Shown piece after piece: positions 8,967 through 18,306 of a DNA stretch of 64,000 nt. The notes under the pieces were generated by a model. The model had not been told where the DNA came from, ran no database searches, and was given only the letters and a program-made list of their open reading frames with translations. The stretch is taken from contig JAJEJD010000020.1 in assembly GCA_022828125.1 (NCBI GenBank), positions 372,001-436,000 of the forward strand. Direction: 5' to 3'. A program made the position numbers and the translations under genes. The DNA is from a bacterium. GTDB lineage: Bacteria > UBA8248. Positions within the stretch are counted from its first letter, which is position 1, and each line of letters starts with the position of its first letter.

Positions 8967-9938
8967 CTAGCTGTACCGGATGCGCGGGTCGAGCCACGCA
9001 TAGAGGATGTCGATGAACAGGTTCGTCAGAATAAAGACGACGGCCACGAGCATGACGAGCGATTGCGTCATGGTGTAGTCGTGGTTCGTCACCGATTCGA
9101 CGAAGAGTTTCCCCAAACCGTTCAGGTTGAAGACCTGCTCGGTCACCACCAGCCCGCCCATCAGGAAAGCGAATTCCAGGCCGATAATGGTCGCCACCGG
9201 CAAAAGCGAGTTCTTGAGCGCATGGCGGTTGATGATGAGTTTCTCCAAAAGCCCCTTGGCGCGGGCAGTGCGCACGTAATCCTCCCGCAGAACCTCCAGC
9301 AGGGCCGAGCGCGTCATGCGCGTGGCGACGGCCGAGTAGCGATAGCCCGTCGCGACGGCCGGCCAGATGAGCTGCGAGATGTTCGCCACCGGGTCCTCCC
9401 ATATCGGGGTGTAGTGAATCGGCGGCATCCAGGGATTGCCGAAGAATTTCTGCGTCATGATCAAGAGGCCGAGGATGATCAGGATGCCCAGCCAGAAGGA
9501 GGGCATGGCGATGCCTGCGATGCTGAACGAGCGCACGATGTAGTCGATCCAGGTGTCCTGCTTGATGGCGGAGATCGTGCCCAGCGGAATGGCGATGATG
9601 GTGGCCGTGAGCGTCGCCATGATCGCGACCTGCAGCGAGAGTTCGAACCGCAGACCAATCTCATGCAGTATCGGCTTGCCCGTCCACATGGAGTTGCCCA
9701 GGTCGAAGGTGAAGAACCCGGTAATGAAATCGATGAACTGCACGTATATGGGCGCGTTGATTCCCAGGTTCTGCTGGCACGTCGCTATCGCTTCCTTGTC
9801 CACGTACATGCCCGTGCCGGCCATGCGGAGTTCGCACACGTCGCCCGGTATCAGGCGAAGCATGAAGAACACCAGCACCGCCGCTCCCAGGAGCGTCGGG
9901 AACATCAACAGGATTCTCTTGATCGTATATTTATACAA
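8967..9938 (-). CDS. dppB: Peptide/opine ABC transporter permease, DppB type
   Basis: This is a 323-residue inner-membrane permease. The start M-Y-K-Y-T-I-K-R-I-L-L leads straight into the first membrane helix, followed by R-L-I-P-G-D as in DppB/OppB proteins. The central region has R-A-K-G-L-L-E-K-L-I-I-N-R-H-A-L-K-N, the ATPase-contact loop. It pairs with the next gene to form the channel. A strong hairpin separates it from the upstream receptor gene. Confidence 0.9.
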   Translation of the reverse strand: MYKYTIKRILLMFPTLLGAAVLVFFMLRLIPGDVCELRMAGTGMYVDKEAIATCQQNLGINAPIYVQFIDFITGFFTFDLGNSMWTGKPILHEIGLRFELSLQVAIMATLTATIIAIPLGTISAIKQDTWIDYIVRSFSIAGIAMPSFWLGILIILGLLIMTQKFFGNPWMPPIHYTPIWEDPVANISQLIWPAVATGYRYSAVATRMTRSALLEVLREDYVRTARAKGLLEKLIINRHALKNSLLPVATIIGLEFAFLMGGLVVTEQVFNLNGLGKLFVESVTNHDYTMTQSLVMLVAVVFILTNLFIDILYAWLDPRIRYS

Positions 9939-9989
9939 TTCGCGCGTCCTTGCGTTTCAAGCCGCGCCCGGCTCGAGACCGCCCTCCCC

Positions 9990-10011
9990 CGCCGCCCGGG
10001 AACGGGCGGCG
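9990..10011 (-). promoter_or_regulatory. Intercistronic hairpin after dppA
   Basis: CGCCGCCCG (9990-9998) pairs with CGGGCGGCG (10003-10011) over a 4-base loop, in the 89-base gap between the receptor and the first permease. No T-run follows. This is the arrangement seen where a hairpin stabilises the 3' end of a highly expressed binding-protein message, allowing more receptor than permease. Confidence 0.5.
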
Positions 10012-10027
10012 AAGGAGGCGATGCCGC

Positions 10028-11647
10028 CTATTGATCGAGCCAGACGTTGTCCAGATGCTGGTTCAGGTAGTGGCTCGGCGCAATCTTCCAACCCTTCACG
10101 TAGCTTCGGTGGGGGTTGATCTTGTACCACCAGAGCGTCACGAACTGGTGCGCCATCTCGTCGAGCGCGCGCTTTTCATACTTGCGCATGATGGCGCGCT
10201 GCTTCTTCACGTCGGGCTCTTTGTTCATCTCTTCGAACCACTTGTCGAGCTGGCGATCCTGGTACTGCGCGTACTGGTTGCCCGCCTTGTCGTCGGAGAT
10301 GAATTTCGAGACGTCCACCAGCGGGTTGATGACCGACTGGCAGTTGAAGTCGATCGACACGTCGAAGTTCTTCTTCTTGCGCAGCGTGGCGTAGAAGGGG
10401 CCTGAGGGCTGCACCCACTGCTTGACCTTGAGTCCGATTTTCCGCCACTGGTCGATGACCCAGGTGCCCACGACCTTGTAGGGCTGGTCCACGCCCCGGT
10501 TGTGCAGGGTGAACTCGAAGCCGTTCGGGTAACCGGCTTCCTTGAGGAGCCTCTTGGCCTCGGCGCGGGATTTGTTGATGTCCGGCCAGTAGCCCGCGAT
10601 CTTCGTCAACTCCTCTTTCGTGGCCGCGAGGGGGTGTTTGGGGAAAACCACGCCGCCCACGGTCTTGACGATGGCGATGCGCGAGAGGTACTTGGAGCCG
10701 CCCCAGCGGTCGATCGCCAGCGTCAGCGCACGGCGCACGCGTGCGTCGTCAAAGGGTTTGCGCTTGTGGTTGGGCGTCACCATGAGGTTGCAGTTCCAGT
10801 CGCTCTCCTGGACGGTGAGCTTGTCGCCCAGCGCCTTCTTGAGGTCGTCGCGCGCCTTGGGCGGGAAGCCGCGGAATTCGATGGCCGCGCGGTCGCCGCG
10901 GATGGCCTGGAGGCGAATCGCCATCTTGGGCGCCGAGATCGCCCGGTAGCCGTCGAGATGGGGTTTGCCCTTGTGGTGGTATTTATCGTACCGCTTGCCT
11001 TCGACGAACGCGCCCGGCTGGTGCTGCACGAAGCGGAAGGCGCCCGTGCCGTTCACGTTCTTCTGGTGCCACTTGTAGCCGTGCTTGTCGAGGTCGGCCT
11101 TCGAGTAGATGAAGTTGTAGGGCAGCGCGAGCGCAGGCACGAAGGCGCCCGTGGGGTATTTCAGCTTGAACACCAGCGTCTTCGGATCCGGCGCGGTGAC
11201 GGATTCCACCATGCTGAAAAACGCCTTGCGGTTGCTCTCGATGCCCTTGGGCGGGCTGATGATCTTGTCATACGTCGCCTTCACGTCCGCCGAGGTGAGT
11301 TTCTGGCCGTTGTGGAACGTGATGTCGCCGCGGATCTTGAAGGTGTACTTCGTGTGGCCTTCGGTCGGCGCCGGAATCCCGCCCTCGCACACGTCGCAGA
11401 CGAAATCGGTCGGCGATGCGGGGTTGTCGGGATTCACGCGAATCAGCAGGCTGTAGAAGGGGCGAATCGGGTGAATCATCCCGAAAGTGGATTCGATGTG
11501 GCCGTCGTAGGAGGGAATCTTGCTGCCGACGACGAACTTGAGCGTGCCGCCCTTCTTGGGGGCCGCCTCGGCGGGAGCAAAACTCCACAGCGCCACGGCG
11601 AACACCACCGCCGTAATCAGCAGGGTTTTCATTCGGGTGTTTCTCAT
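10028..11647 (-). CDS. dppA: Peptide/opine ABC transporter substrate-binding protein
   Basis: The protein is 539 residues from ATG 11647, which has AAGGAG 7 bases upstream. A signal peptide (M-R-N-T-R-M-K-T-L-L-I then A-P-A-E-A-A) precedes a family-5 extracellular solute-binding domain. Recognisable segments are H-N-G-Q-K-L-T-S-A-D-V, Y-P-T-G-A-F-V-P-A-L-A and V-R-R-A-L-T-L-A-I-D-R. It is a periplasmic receptor delivering peptides or related compounds to DppBC. The 86 bases before it are AT-rich and little structured, which would favour strong translation. Ligand class cannot be read from the sequence. Confidence 0.9.
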   Translation of the reverse strand: MRNTRMKTLLITAVVFAVALWSFAPAEAAPKKGGTLKFVVGSKIPSYDGHIESTFGMIHPIRPFYSLLIRVNPDNPASPTDFVCDVCEGGIPAPTEGHTKYTFKIRGDITFHNGQKLTSADVKATYDKIISPPKGIESNRKAFFSMVESVTAPDPKTLVFKLKYPTGAFVPALALPYNFIYSKADLDKHGYKWHQKNVNGTGAFRFVQHQPGAFVEGKRYDKYHHKGKPHLDGYRAISAPKMAIRLQAIRGDRAAIEFRGFPPKARDDLKKALGDKLTVQESDWNCNLMVTPNHKRKPFDDARVRRALTLAIDRWGGSKYLSRIAIVKTVGGVVFPKHPLAATKEELTKIAGYWPDINKSRAEAKRLLKEAGYPNGFEFTLHNRGVDQPYKVVGTWVIDQWRKIGLKVKQWVQPSGPFYATLRKKKNFDVSIDFNCQSVINPLVDVSKFISDDKAGNQYAQYQDRQLDKWFEEMNKEPDVKKQRAIMRKYEKRALDEMAHQFVTLWWYKINPHRSYVKGWKIAPSHYLNQHLDNVWLDQ

Positions 11648-11733
11648 GTGAAATCTCCTTTCTTTCTTGTACCTCGGGTGAAAATTCTTGCATCGAAAAT
11701 CAAAAACGAACAAAACAACAAATCCAAAAAATT

Positions 11734-12768
11734 TCAGACTTCCGTACAGGCCACCCAATGGCCTGGTTTCAGCTCTCGCAACGCGGGCACTTCTTGTGAA
11801 CAGCTCTCCACGGCGATGGGACACCGGGGATGAAACACACAACCAGGAGGCGGATTAATCGGGCTCGGCACCTCTCCCGCGACGAAACTGATGTCGCGGT
11901 TCTGCTCGATTTCCGGGTCCGGCACCGGAACGGCGGAAAGCAGCGCCCGCGTATAGGGGTGCATGGGATTGTCGTACAACTCGTCGCAATCCGCCAACTC
12001 CACGATCCGGCCCAGATACATCACCGCCACACGGTGGCAAAGGTGGCGCACCACGCTCAGATCGTGCGCGATGAACAGGTACGTGAGATTATATTCCTCT
12101 CTTAAATCTTCGAGCAAATTGATGATTTGCGCCTGAATGGACACGTCGAGCGCCGAGACGGGTTCATCGCAGATGATGAACTCGGGTTCCAGGCTCAACG
12201 CACGGGCGATTCCCACGCGCTGGCGCTGTCCGCCGCTCATCTCGTGGGGGTATCTGTCCGCCATCTTGGGGTTGAGCCCGCAGACGCTGAGCAGTTCGCT
12301 GACTCTCTGCTTTCGCTTCTGTGCGTCGGGTTCGATGCCGTGGACGTACATGGGTTCGTCTATCATCTCGCCGATCTTCATGCGCGGATTCAGCGAGCTG
12401 TAGGGGTCCTGGAAGATGACCTGTATTTTCTGCCGGTACTCGCGCAGCGCCACCTGATCGAGTTTCGTCAGGTCCACGCCCTCGAAGAATATCTCGCCCT
12501 CCGTGGGGCGCTCCAGCTGGAGGATGCACCTGCCGGTCGTCGTCTTCCCGCAGCCGCTCTCGCCCACGAGCCCGAGCGTCTCGCCGCGCCTGATGCGGAA
12601 ATCCACCCCGTCCACCGCCTTCACCAGGCCGACGAGCTTGTTGAAAACGATGCCCTCGGTGATGGGAAAGTACATCTTGAGTCCCTTCACGTCCACGAGA
12701 ACGTCGCCGGGCTCACCATTTCGGGTGAGTCCAGCGCCACTTTCGAGTGCGGATGCGTCGGGAGTCAT
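11734..12768 (-). CDS. dppF: Peptide ABC transporter ATPase, DppF/OppF type
   Basis: The 344-residue ATPase has Walker [10 protein letters not shown], signature L/M-S-G-G-Q-R-Q-R, Walker B F-I-I-C-D-E-P and the H-loop histidine in I-A-H-D-L-S. The C-terminal oligopeptide-transporter extension ([12 protein letters not shown] and the C-V-F-H-P-R-C-P zone) contains a Cys-rich site typical of this subgroup. The ATG follows the upstream dppD stop by 4 bases, so the two ATPases are coupled. Confidence 0.92.
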   Translation of the reverse strand: MTPDASALESGAGLTRNGEPGDVLVDVKGLKMYFPITEGIVFNKLVGLVKAVDGVDFRIRRGETLGLVGESGCGKTTTGRCILQLERPTEGEIFFEGVDLTKLDQVALREYRQKIQVIFQDPYSSLNPRMKIGEMIDEPMYVHGIEPDAQKRKQRVSELLSVCGLNPKMADRYPHEMSGGQRQRVGIARALSLEPEFIICDEPVSALDVSIQAQIINLLEDLREEYNLTYLFIAHDLSVVRHLCHRVAVMYLGRIVELADCDELYDNPMHPYTRALLSAVPVPDPEIEQNRDISFVAGEVPSPINPPPGCVFHPRCPIAVESCSQEVPALRELKPGHWVACTEV

Positions 12769-12772
12769 TCGT

Positions 12773-13771
12773 TCATCCTCTCGCCGTCGCGAGGTTTTCC
12801 TGTTCCCAGCAAGCGGAGAGATGGCCGTCCCCGATGGTTTCGAGCGGCGGCGTCTCGCTCACGCACTTCTCCACCGAGAACTTGCACCGGGGCAGGAAAG
12901 AACACCCCTCCCCCAGCCTCGTGAGGTCGGGCGGCTGTCCGTCGATGGGGTCCAGGCGCTGTTGTCTTGGCTGATCGAGCCTCGGCACGGAACTGAGCAG
13001 CCCCAGGGTGTATGGGTGTCTCGGTTCGCGGTAGATGTCGGCCGCCAGGCCGCGCTCGATGATTTTTCCGGCGTACATGACGTTCACGCGGTCCGCATAC
13101 CGGGCCACCACGCCGAGGTTGTGCGTGATGATGATGAGCGCCACGCCCATGCGCTTGGTGAGGTTTTTCATCAACTCCAGAATCTGGGCCTGGATGGTGA
13201 CGTCGAGGGCCGTCGTCGGCTCATCGGCGATGATGAGCTTCGGCTCGCAGCAAAGCGCCATCGCGATCATCACCCTTTGCCGCATCCCGCCGCTCAGGTG
13301 GTGGGGGTATTGCCGCATGCGCCGCTCGGGTTCGGAGATACCCACGAGGCGCAGATATTCGACCGCCTTTTTCTCCGCATCGGCCCTGTCCATGCCGAGG
13401 TGGTGCTCCATCGTCTCGGTGAGCTGCAATCCGATGGTCAGGACGGGGTTCAGGGACGTCATGGGCTCCTGGAAAATCATGCCGATCTGGCGGCCCCTGA
13501 TGTCTCTGATCTGGAGATCGTCCAGCCCGAGCAGGTCTTCACTCTGGAAGCGGATCGAGCCCCCGACAATGCGGCCTGGCGGGCTCGGGATGAGGCCAAG
13601 AATCGAGAGCGCGCTGACGGACTTCCCACAGCCCGACTCGCCGACAATCGCTACCGTCTCGCCTTCCTGAACATCATAAGAGATGCCGTTGACCGCCTTG
13701 ACGACGCCTGAGGAGGTGAAAAAATGCGTTCTCAAGTCTTCGATTTCAAGAAGCGCGCTCAAAGACCCCAA
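12773..13771 (-). CDS. dppD: Peptide ABC transporter ATPase, DppD/OppD type
   Basis: First gene of the operon, 332 residues. It has Walker A G-E-S-G-C-G-K-S, signature L-S-G-G-M-R-Q-R, Walker B L-I-I-A-D-E-P and the oligopeptide-ABC C-terminal domain with C-S-F-L-P-R-C. The only candidate starts are TTG codons at 13771 and 13762, both reading into [11 protein letters not shown] keep the longer one. The ATPases lead this operon (order D-F-A-B-C), whereas many dpp/opp operons begin with the receptor. Confidence 0.9.
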   Translation of the reverse strand: MGSLSALLEIEDLRTHFFTSSGVVKAVNGISYDVQEGETVAIVGESGCGKSVSALSILGLIPSPPGRIVGGSIRFQSEDLLGLDDLQIRDIRGRQIGMIFQEPMTSLNPVLTIGLQLTETMEHHLGMDRADAEKKAVEYLRLVGISEPERRMRQYPHHLSGGMRQRVMIAMALCCEPKLIIADEPTTALDVTIQAQILELMKNLTKRMGVALIIITHNLGVVARYADRVNVMYAGKIIERGLAADIYREPRHPYTLGLLSSVPRLDQPRQQRLDPIDGQPPDLTRLGEGCSFLPRCKFSVEKCVSETPPLETIGDGHLSACWEQENLATARG

Positions 13772-13840
13772 TCCTTACAAAACCAGCCGGAAAAAATTCC
13801 AAAAATGTCTTCTGATTCCTTGAGAATCCAAGGTAGGGGA

Positions 13841-13869
13841 ACACTAAATCTTGTTGAATGCAAGGTCAA
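13841..13869 (-). promoter_or_regulatory. Probable promoter of the dpp operon
   Basis: On the minus strand TTGACC (13869-13864) and TAGTGT (13846-13841) are spaced by 17 bases, 70 bases before the dppD start. The surrounding 164-base gap is AT-rich compared with the coding sequence on both sides. Confidence 0.4.
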
Positions 13870-13935
13870 TCGGCAATTTTCGGCCTATGAGCGCAGTCTT
13901 CTTCCCGGCCGCTAGGCGAGTTGTGCTGACTCGTA

Positions 13936-16056
13936 TCAGGCTGTGATGATGAGCGCATCCGCCACCAGGCATCCCCTGCCCTTCTCGCGCAGAAAAACGG
14001 GGTTCAAATCCATCTCCTCAATCTGCTCGCGGTGAGCGAAAGCAAGCTCTCCCGCGCGGCGGATGGCCTCGGCAAACGCCGCCTTATCCAGCGGCCCGCG
14101 CCCCCGGTGGCTCCCGAAAATCTTCTTGCTTTTCAGCTCATCCATCATCCCGTGCGCGTCATCGAGCGTGAGCGGGGCTACGCGCATGCTCACGTCGTCG
14201 AGCAGTTCCACGTCCCTCCCGCCCAGGCCAATCGTCACCACCGGGCCGAACTGGGGGTCTCGCTTCACGCCGAGCAGGAATTCCACACCGTCCTCGACGT
14301 GCTCCTGAAGCAGATAGCCTTTCAGGCCACACTTCTCCCAAAGGCCCGCGATTTCCGCGAGCGCGCCCTCAAAAGCCGCCTCATCGCCGAGGCCCGTTTT
14401 CACCAGTCCCCACTCCGACTTGTGGTGAATCTTCGCGGACACGCCCTTCAAAACGAGCGGGAAGCGCAAATCGCGCGCCGCGCTTCGGGCTTCATCTTTC
14501 GATCGGCAAAACCGATGCGCCACCACGGGCAAGCCGAAATCACGGGCGAGCGCCAGAGATTGCGCCTCATCCAGGGCGCTCGCGGCCGGCAATGTCCTTT
14601 CGGCCGAGGCCGAGGTCGCCCCGTGCACGGGCGTTGGCGCGCTTTTTTTCTCCCTCTTCAAAACCTTCCCATACCGGACCAGGGCCGCCGCCGCGCGGGC
14701 GCAGCCCGAGATGGACTGAAAAGAGGCGATTCCCTCCCTCGCCAGGAGCCTGTGCGCATCTTCCGCATGGGGATTGAAGTAGGCCAGCATGGGAACGCCG
14801 GGGCTCGTCCGCTTGAGGCGCACGATGGGTTCGACGCCCATCCCGGGCCGAAACTGCGCACTCGATCCCACGATGGGGATCACCGCATCGAAGCAGCCGC
14901 TTTCCAGAAAAGACTCGAGAAAATCAGAAAACAGGTGAATATCGGCGATGGTGGTGTCGAGCGGATTCTCCATCCGCCCGAACGCGGGGTGTTTTTTCTG
15001 CATTCGGGTGCGGAGCGCATCATCCACCCCGGCGACCTCCAGGCCCAAGGCACCGCACTTGTCCGCCATCAGGGCGCCGGCCCCGCCCGTCGTCGTCACA
15101 ATCCCTATCCGCTCCCCATCAGTTCGCGGTGAGACGCAGAACATGCGGGCGACCTCGAACAGCGCCTCCAGGTCATCCACCCGCGTGACGCCCCACTTTC
15201 GGAACAGCGCCTCATACACCCCCTCCTCACCCACCATAGCGCCGGTATGGCTCAGGGCCGCGCGCTCCCCCTCGCTTGCTTGCCCCACTTTCAGGGCGAC
15301 TATGGGCTTTTCCCGCTGCAACGCCTTTTCGAGCACTCGTTTGAACTTCTCCCCGTCTCGAACCCCCTCAAGATATATTGCGACCGCGCGGGTCTGGGGG
15401 TCGTCGATGAGATAATCGAGATAATCCGAGAGTTCCATATCCATCTCGTTGCCGCAGGAGATGAGATGGCTGAACCCGACCCCGCGCTGCGTCGCGCGAG
15501 AGAGCAAAGCGCCGCCGATGCTGCCGCTCTGACAGACTACCCCGATGCTCCCCGGCAACATCTCCTCCACGTCGAGCGCGATCAGGCCCGCCAGGTGAAA
15601 ATTGTGATGAAAATTGTGCACGCCCGCCGTATTCGGCCCGCAGACCCGTATCCCCGCATCTCGGGCGATGCGCTGATTTTCGGCCTCCAGGCGCGCGCCC
15701 GTATCATCGGCCTCGGAAAAACCACCGGTATAGATGATGGCCGCGCCCACCCCCGCATCGGCGCATTGGTGCACTACGTCCGCCACGCGCTCTCTTCCCA
15801 CGGTGATGAAGGCGACGTCGGGTGTCTCGGGAAGCACATCGATCTTCGGCCAACAGCGCAGGCCTGCCACTTCCTCGTATTTGGGGTTCACGGGATAGAC
15901 CCTGCCCTCATAGCCGTGACGCAGGAGATTCTTCACCACGCGGCCGTTGAATTGCTCCAGGTTCGCCGACGCCCCGACCACGGCTACCGACTCAGGCTTC
16001 AGAAGGCGTTCTAAGCTCTCGGCGGTGGGACGTTTCATGATCAGGCGAATCCCCAA
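13936..16056 (-). CDS. NDP-forming acyl-CoA synthetase (fused alpha-beta)
   Basis: The 706-residue protein (700 if it starts at M-K-R-P-T-A-E-S-L) joins three parts. These are an N-terminal CoA-binding Rossmann domain (S-V-A-V-V-G-A-S), succinyl-CoA-ligase-like domains and a C-terminal ATP-grasp domain from about residue 490. A-L-S-H-T-G-A-M carries the histidine that is phosphorylated in ADP-forming acetate-CoA ligases. The reaction is reversible conversion of acid plus CoA plus NTP to acyl-CoA plus NDP and phosphate. The acid is unknown. The acyl-CoA dehydrogenase gene immediately upstream on the same strand suggests they act on one acyl chain. Confidence 0.88.
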   Translation of the reverse strand: MGIRLIMKRPTAESLERLLKPESVAVVGASANLEQFNGRVVKNLLRHGYEGRVYPVNPKYEEVAGLRCWPKIDVLPETPDVAFITVGRERVADVVHQCADAGVGAAIIYTGGFSEADDTGARLEAENQRIARDAGIRVCGPNTAGVHNFHHNFHLAGLIALDVEEMLPGSIGVVCQSGSIGGALLSRATQRGVGFSHLISCGNEMDMELSDYLDYLIDDPQTRAVAIYLEGVRDGEKFKRVLEKALQREKPIVALKVGQASEGERAALSHTGAMVGEEGVYEALFRKWGVTRVDDLEALFEVARMFCVSPRTDGERIGIVTTTGGAGALMADKCGALGLEVAGVDDALRTRMQKKHPAFGRMENPLDTTIADIHLFSDFLESFLESGCFDAVIPIVGSSAQFRPGMGVEPIVRLKRTSPGVPMLAYFNPHAEDAHRLLAREGIASFQSISGCARAAAALVRYGKVLKREKKSAPTPVHGATSASAERTLPAASALDEAQSLALARDFGLPVVAHRFCRSKDEARSAARDLRFPLVLKGVSAKIHHKSEWGLVKTGLGDEAAFEGALAEIAGLWEKCGLKGYLLQEHVEDGVEFLLGVKRDPQFGPVVTIGLGGRDVELLDDVSMRVAPLTLDDAHGMMDELKSKKIFGSHRGRGPLDKAAFAEAIRRAGELAFAHREQIEEMDLNPVFLREKGRGCLVADALIITA

Positions 16057-16075
16057 GAATTCATGGTGAGGAAAA

Positions 16076-17227
16076 CTACGATCTCGGCGGACGCTGGCTG
16101 AAGGGGCGTTCGTAGATCAGGGAAGCCAGGCGGTTTCTCAGCATCTCGGTGGAGCCGCCCGCAATGGACCACCCGCGAATCTTGCGGTAGAGGAACTCGA
16201 GCGGCATCTCGGTCGAAAAGCCGTACCCGCCGTGAAGCTGAATCGCGTCGTCGGCCACCTGCCGCGCCATCTCGTTGCAGAAGAGTTTCGCACTCGTCGT
16301 CTCCACTGCCGAGGGCAGGCCCGCGCGCGCGTTCGAGAGCGCCCGGTATAAGAGCAGGCGCGCCGCCTCGAGCTTCACCCGCATGTCCGCCACCATCCAC
16401 TGCACGCCCTGGAACTCGCACAGGGGGCGGCCGAACTGCTGCCTCTCGCTGGTGTGCGCGACCGTCATGTCATAAGCCGCCTGCGCCAGGGCCAGGCAGC
16501 GCGTGGCGTTGCCGAGCCGCTCCACGTTGAACACGGGCATGAGGACCCGGAAACCTTCCGCATCCACCAGCACGTTTTCCCTGGGGATACGCGCGTTCTC
16601 GAAATGAAGCGCACAGTGCGCCTCCCCGCTCATGTAGTGCTCGGTCTTCCCCTTCGTGAAGCCCGGCGTTCCCGTCTCCACTACCACGGCGCCGCAGTCC
16701 CGCGTCCTGGGGCCGAAACGGACGTAGGCGACGAACAAGTCCGCGTGCGGGGCGTTGGAGCTGAAGCATTTCTGGCCGTTCACGAGAACGCTTTCGCCGT
16801 CATATTCCGCCGTGGTCTGTAAATCCGTGGCCGCCGAGCCGGCGTCGGGCTCCGTCATGCTGATGGAGATGATCTTCTCCCCCCGGCATATCGGGGGCAG
16901 AAAGCGCTCTTTCTGCTCCGCGGAACCCAATTCGTCTATCACGCGGATAGGCCCCATGTTCCCCATCTGCACCACGTCGCCGCTGTGGGGGCATACTTGG
17001 GAGACCGCCTCCATCACGAGGCACGCCTCGAAAATCGATTGCCCCCCTCCGTGGGGTTCGGCCACCGTCATCCCCATCATCCCGTGTTCGGCCAGCATCT
17101 TCATGGAGCGCCGGGGGTACTCGCCCGTTCGCGCATAGGAGAAGGCGTCTCCTGCGAATTCCCTCAAAGCCAACTCCCGCGCCGTCTGTTGGAGCAGGCG
17201 GTCCGATTCTTCGAGTTGAAAGTCCAC
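16076..17227 (-). CDS. Acyl-CoA dehydrogenase family protein
   Basis: The protein is 383 residues from GTG 17227, which has GGAAGGGA just upstream. The frame extends to 17290, but that leader is not family-like. It has the usual N-terminal helical domain, a beta domain with M-T-E-P-D-A-G-S and the flavin/substrate loop, and a C-terminal helical domain with Q-L-H-G-G-Y-G-F. FAD-dependent alpha-beta dehydrogenation of an acyl-CoA is expected. Chain length cannot be read. The stop lies 20 bases before the open frame of the acyl-CoA synthetase gene, so the two are co-transcribed. Confidence 0.85.
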   Translation of the reverse strand: MDFQLEESDRLLQQTARELALREFAGDAFSYARTGEYPRRSMKMLAEHGMMGMTVAEPHGGGQSIFEACLVMEAVSQVCPHSGDVVQMGNMGPIRVIDELGSAEQKERFLPPICRGEKIISISMTEPDAGSAATDLQTTAEYDGESVLVNGQKCFSSNAPHADLFVAYVRFGPRTRDCGAVVVETGTPGFTKGKTEHYMSGEAHCALHFENARIPRENVLVDAEGFRVLMPVFNVERLGNATRCLALAQAAYDMTVAHTSERQQFGRPLCEFQGVQWMVADMRVKLEAARLLLYRALSNARAGLPSAVETTSAKLFCNEMARQVADDAIQLHGGYGFSTEMPLEFLYRKIRGWSIAGGSTEMLRNRLASLIYERPFSQRPPRS

Positions 17228-17442
17228 GAAATTCCCTTCCGGTTCTTCAGAGATATCATCGCAAACGGCCAAAAGCGCGTCGCACCCCAAGTTTTACAAC
17301 ACCTTTGTTTTCGAGGCGAGGCGACCACGCCCACCGATGAACCGTGCCTCGTCGCGGACACAACGACCCCGCCGGTTCCGTTTTGCTCACCCAACGAATT
17401 GCTCTACAATCTCTGAACCCATCAGCTACCCTGGAGTCTGCG

Positions 17443-18144
17443 ATGACCGTGACAAAAGAAGCCCAGTTCCGCGTCGGCCTTCTCGTTCCCTCCTCGAACG
17501 CCACGATGGAGCGGGATTTCCACAAGAACCTGCCCGAGGAAGTCCACGTCGCCACATCCCGCATGTTCCTGGACGAGACGACGAAACAGGCCGAAATCCG
17601 GATGCTCGAAGAATCCCTGCCCGAGGCGAACCGGATGCTCAAGACGGTGGAGCCGCATTTTTGCGTCTTCGGCTGCACGTCGGGCGGCGCACTCTTCGGG
17701 AAATCGCACGACCAGAAGATAAAAGCGCAAATCGAGGAGCAAACCGGCGCGGAGACGGCGACCATTCTCTCTGCGCTCGCGCGTGAATTCGCAGACATGA
17801 ACGCGAAGAAACTCGTGGTGCTCACGCCCTACATCGATGAGTTGAACGGGCCCATACGCGAGTCCCTGGAAGAAGACGGGCGGGAGGTTCTCTCCATAGA
17901 CGGCATGGGAATAACGGACAACATCGAGATCGGAAATACCAGGGGCGAAAAGATTCTCGCATTTGCGGAGGAGAAGCTTTCCCCTCGAGACTTGAAAAAA
18001 GCGGACTGTCTTTTCATCTCCTGCACCAACCTGCCCGCCGTCGACGCCCTGCCCGAGATTCAGGCCCGCTACCCCGACCTGCCCGTGATGACGAGCAACC
18101 TCGCCGCGCTTCTCGCCGTGCGCAGAAAATTGAACGAGGAATAG
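17443..18144 (+). CDS. Maleate isomerase/arylmalonate decarboxylase-like protein
   Basis: The protein is 233 residues from ATG 17443, with TGGAG upstream. It opens with F-R-V-G-L-L-V-P-S-S-N-A-T-M-E-R-D. The two catalytic cysteines of the Asp/Glu-racemase superfamily are visible in C-V-F-G-C-T-S-G-G-A (near residue 75) and I-S-C-T-N-L-P-A (near 193). The spacing matches maleate cis-trans isomerase better than amino-acid racemases. It would interconvert or decarboxylate a small dicarboxylic acid. It is transcribed divergently from the acyl-CoA dehydrogenase and is followed on the same strand by the AtuA-like gene. Confidence 0.75.
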   Translation: MTVTKEAQFRVGLLVPSSNATMERDFHKNLPEEVHVATSRMFLDETTKQAEIRMLEESLPEANRMLKTVEPHFCVFGCTSGGALFGKSHDQKIKAQIEEQTGAETATILSALAREFADMNAKKLVVLTPYIDELNGPIRESLEEDGREVLSIDGMGITDNIEIGNTRGEKILAFAEEKLSPRDLKKADCLFISCTNLPAVDALPEIQARYPDLPVMTSNLAALLAVRRKLNEE

Positions 18145-18306
18145 CGCCGCACCCCGGATACGTCTTCTGTCTTTCTCTCGCAAGAAAACCGGTGTAGGAT
18201 GAGTCCTCGCTATTTCGACATCTCAGCATCCGGCATCGGAGCCGCCTCGTGAAGCGTCTTCATCGCAGGATGCGCCTGAACTTTACCAGAAGGGAGTGTA
18301 TCCACT

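Noticed and set aside
10502-11833. 443-residue frame opposite dppA
   Set aside because: It is antisense to a well-supported gene, with composition expected of a shadow frame in high-GC DNA.
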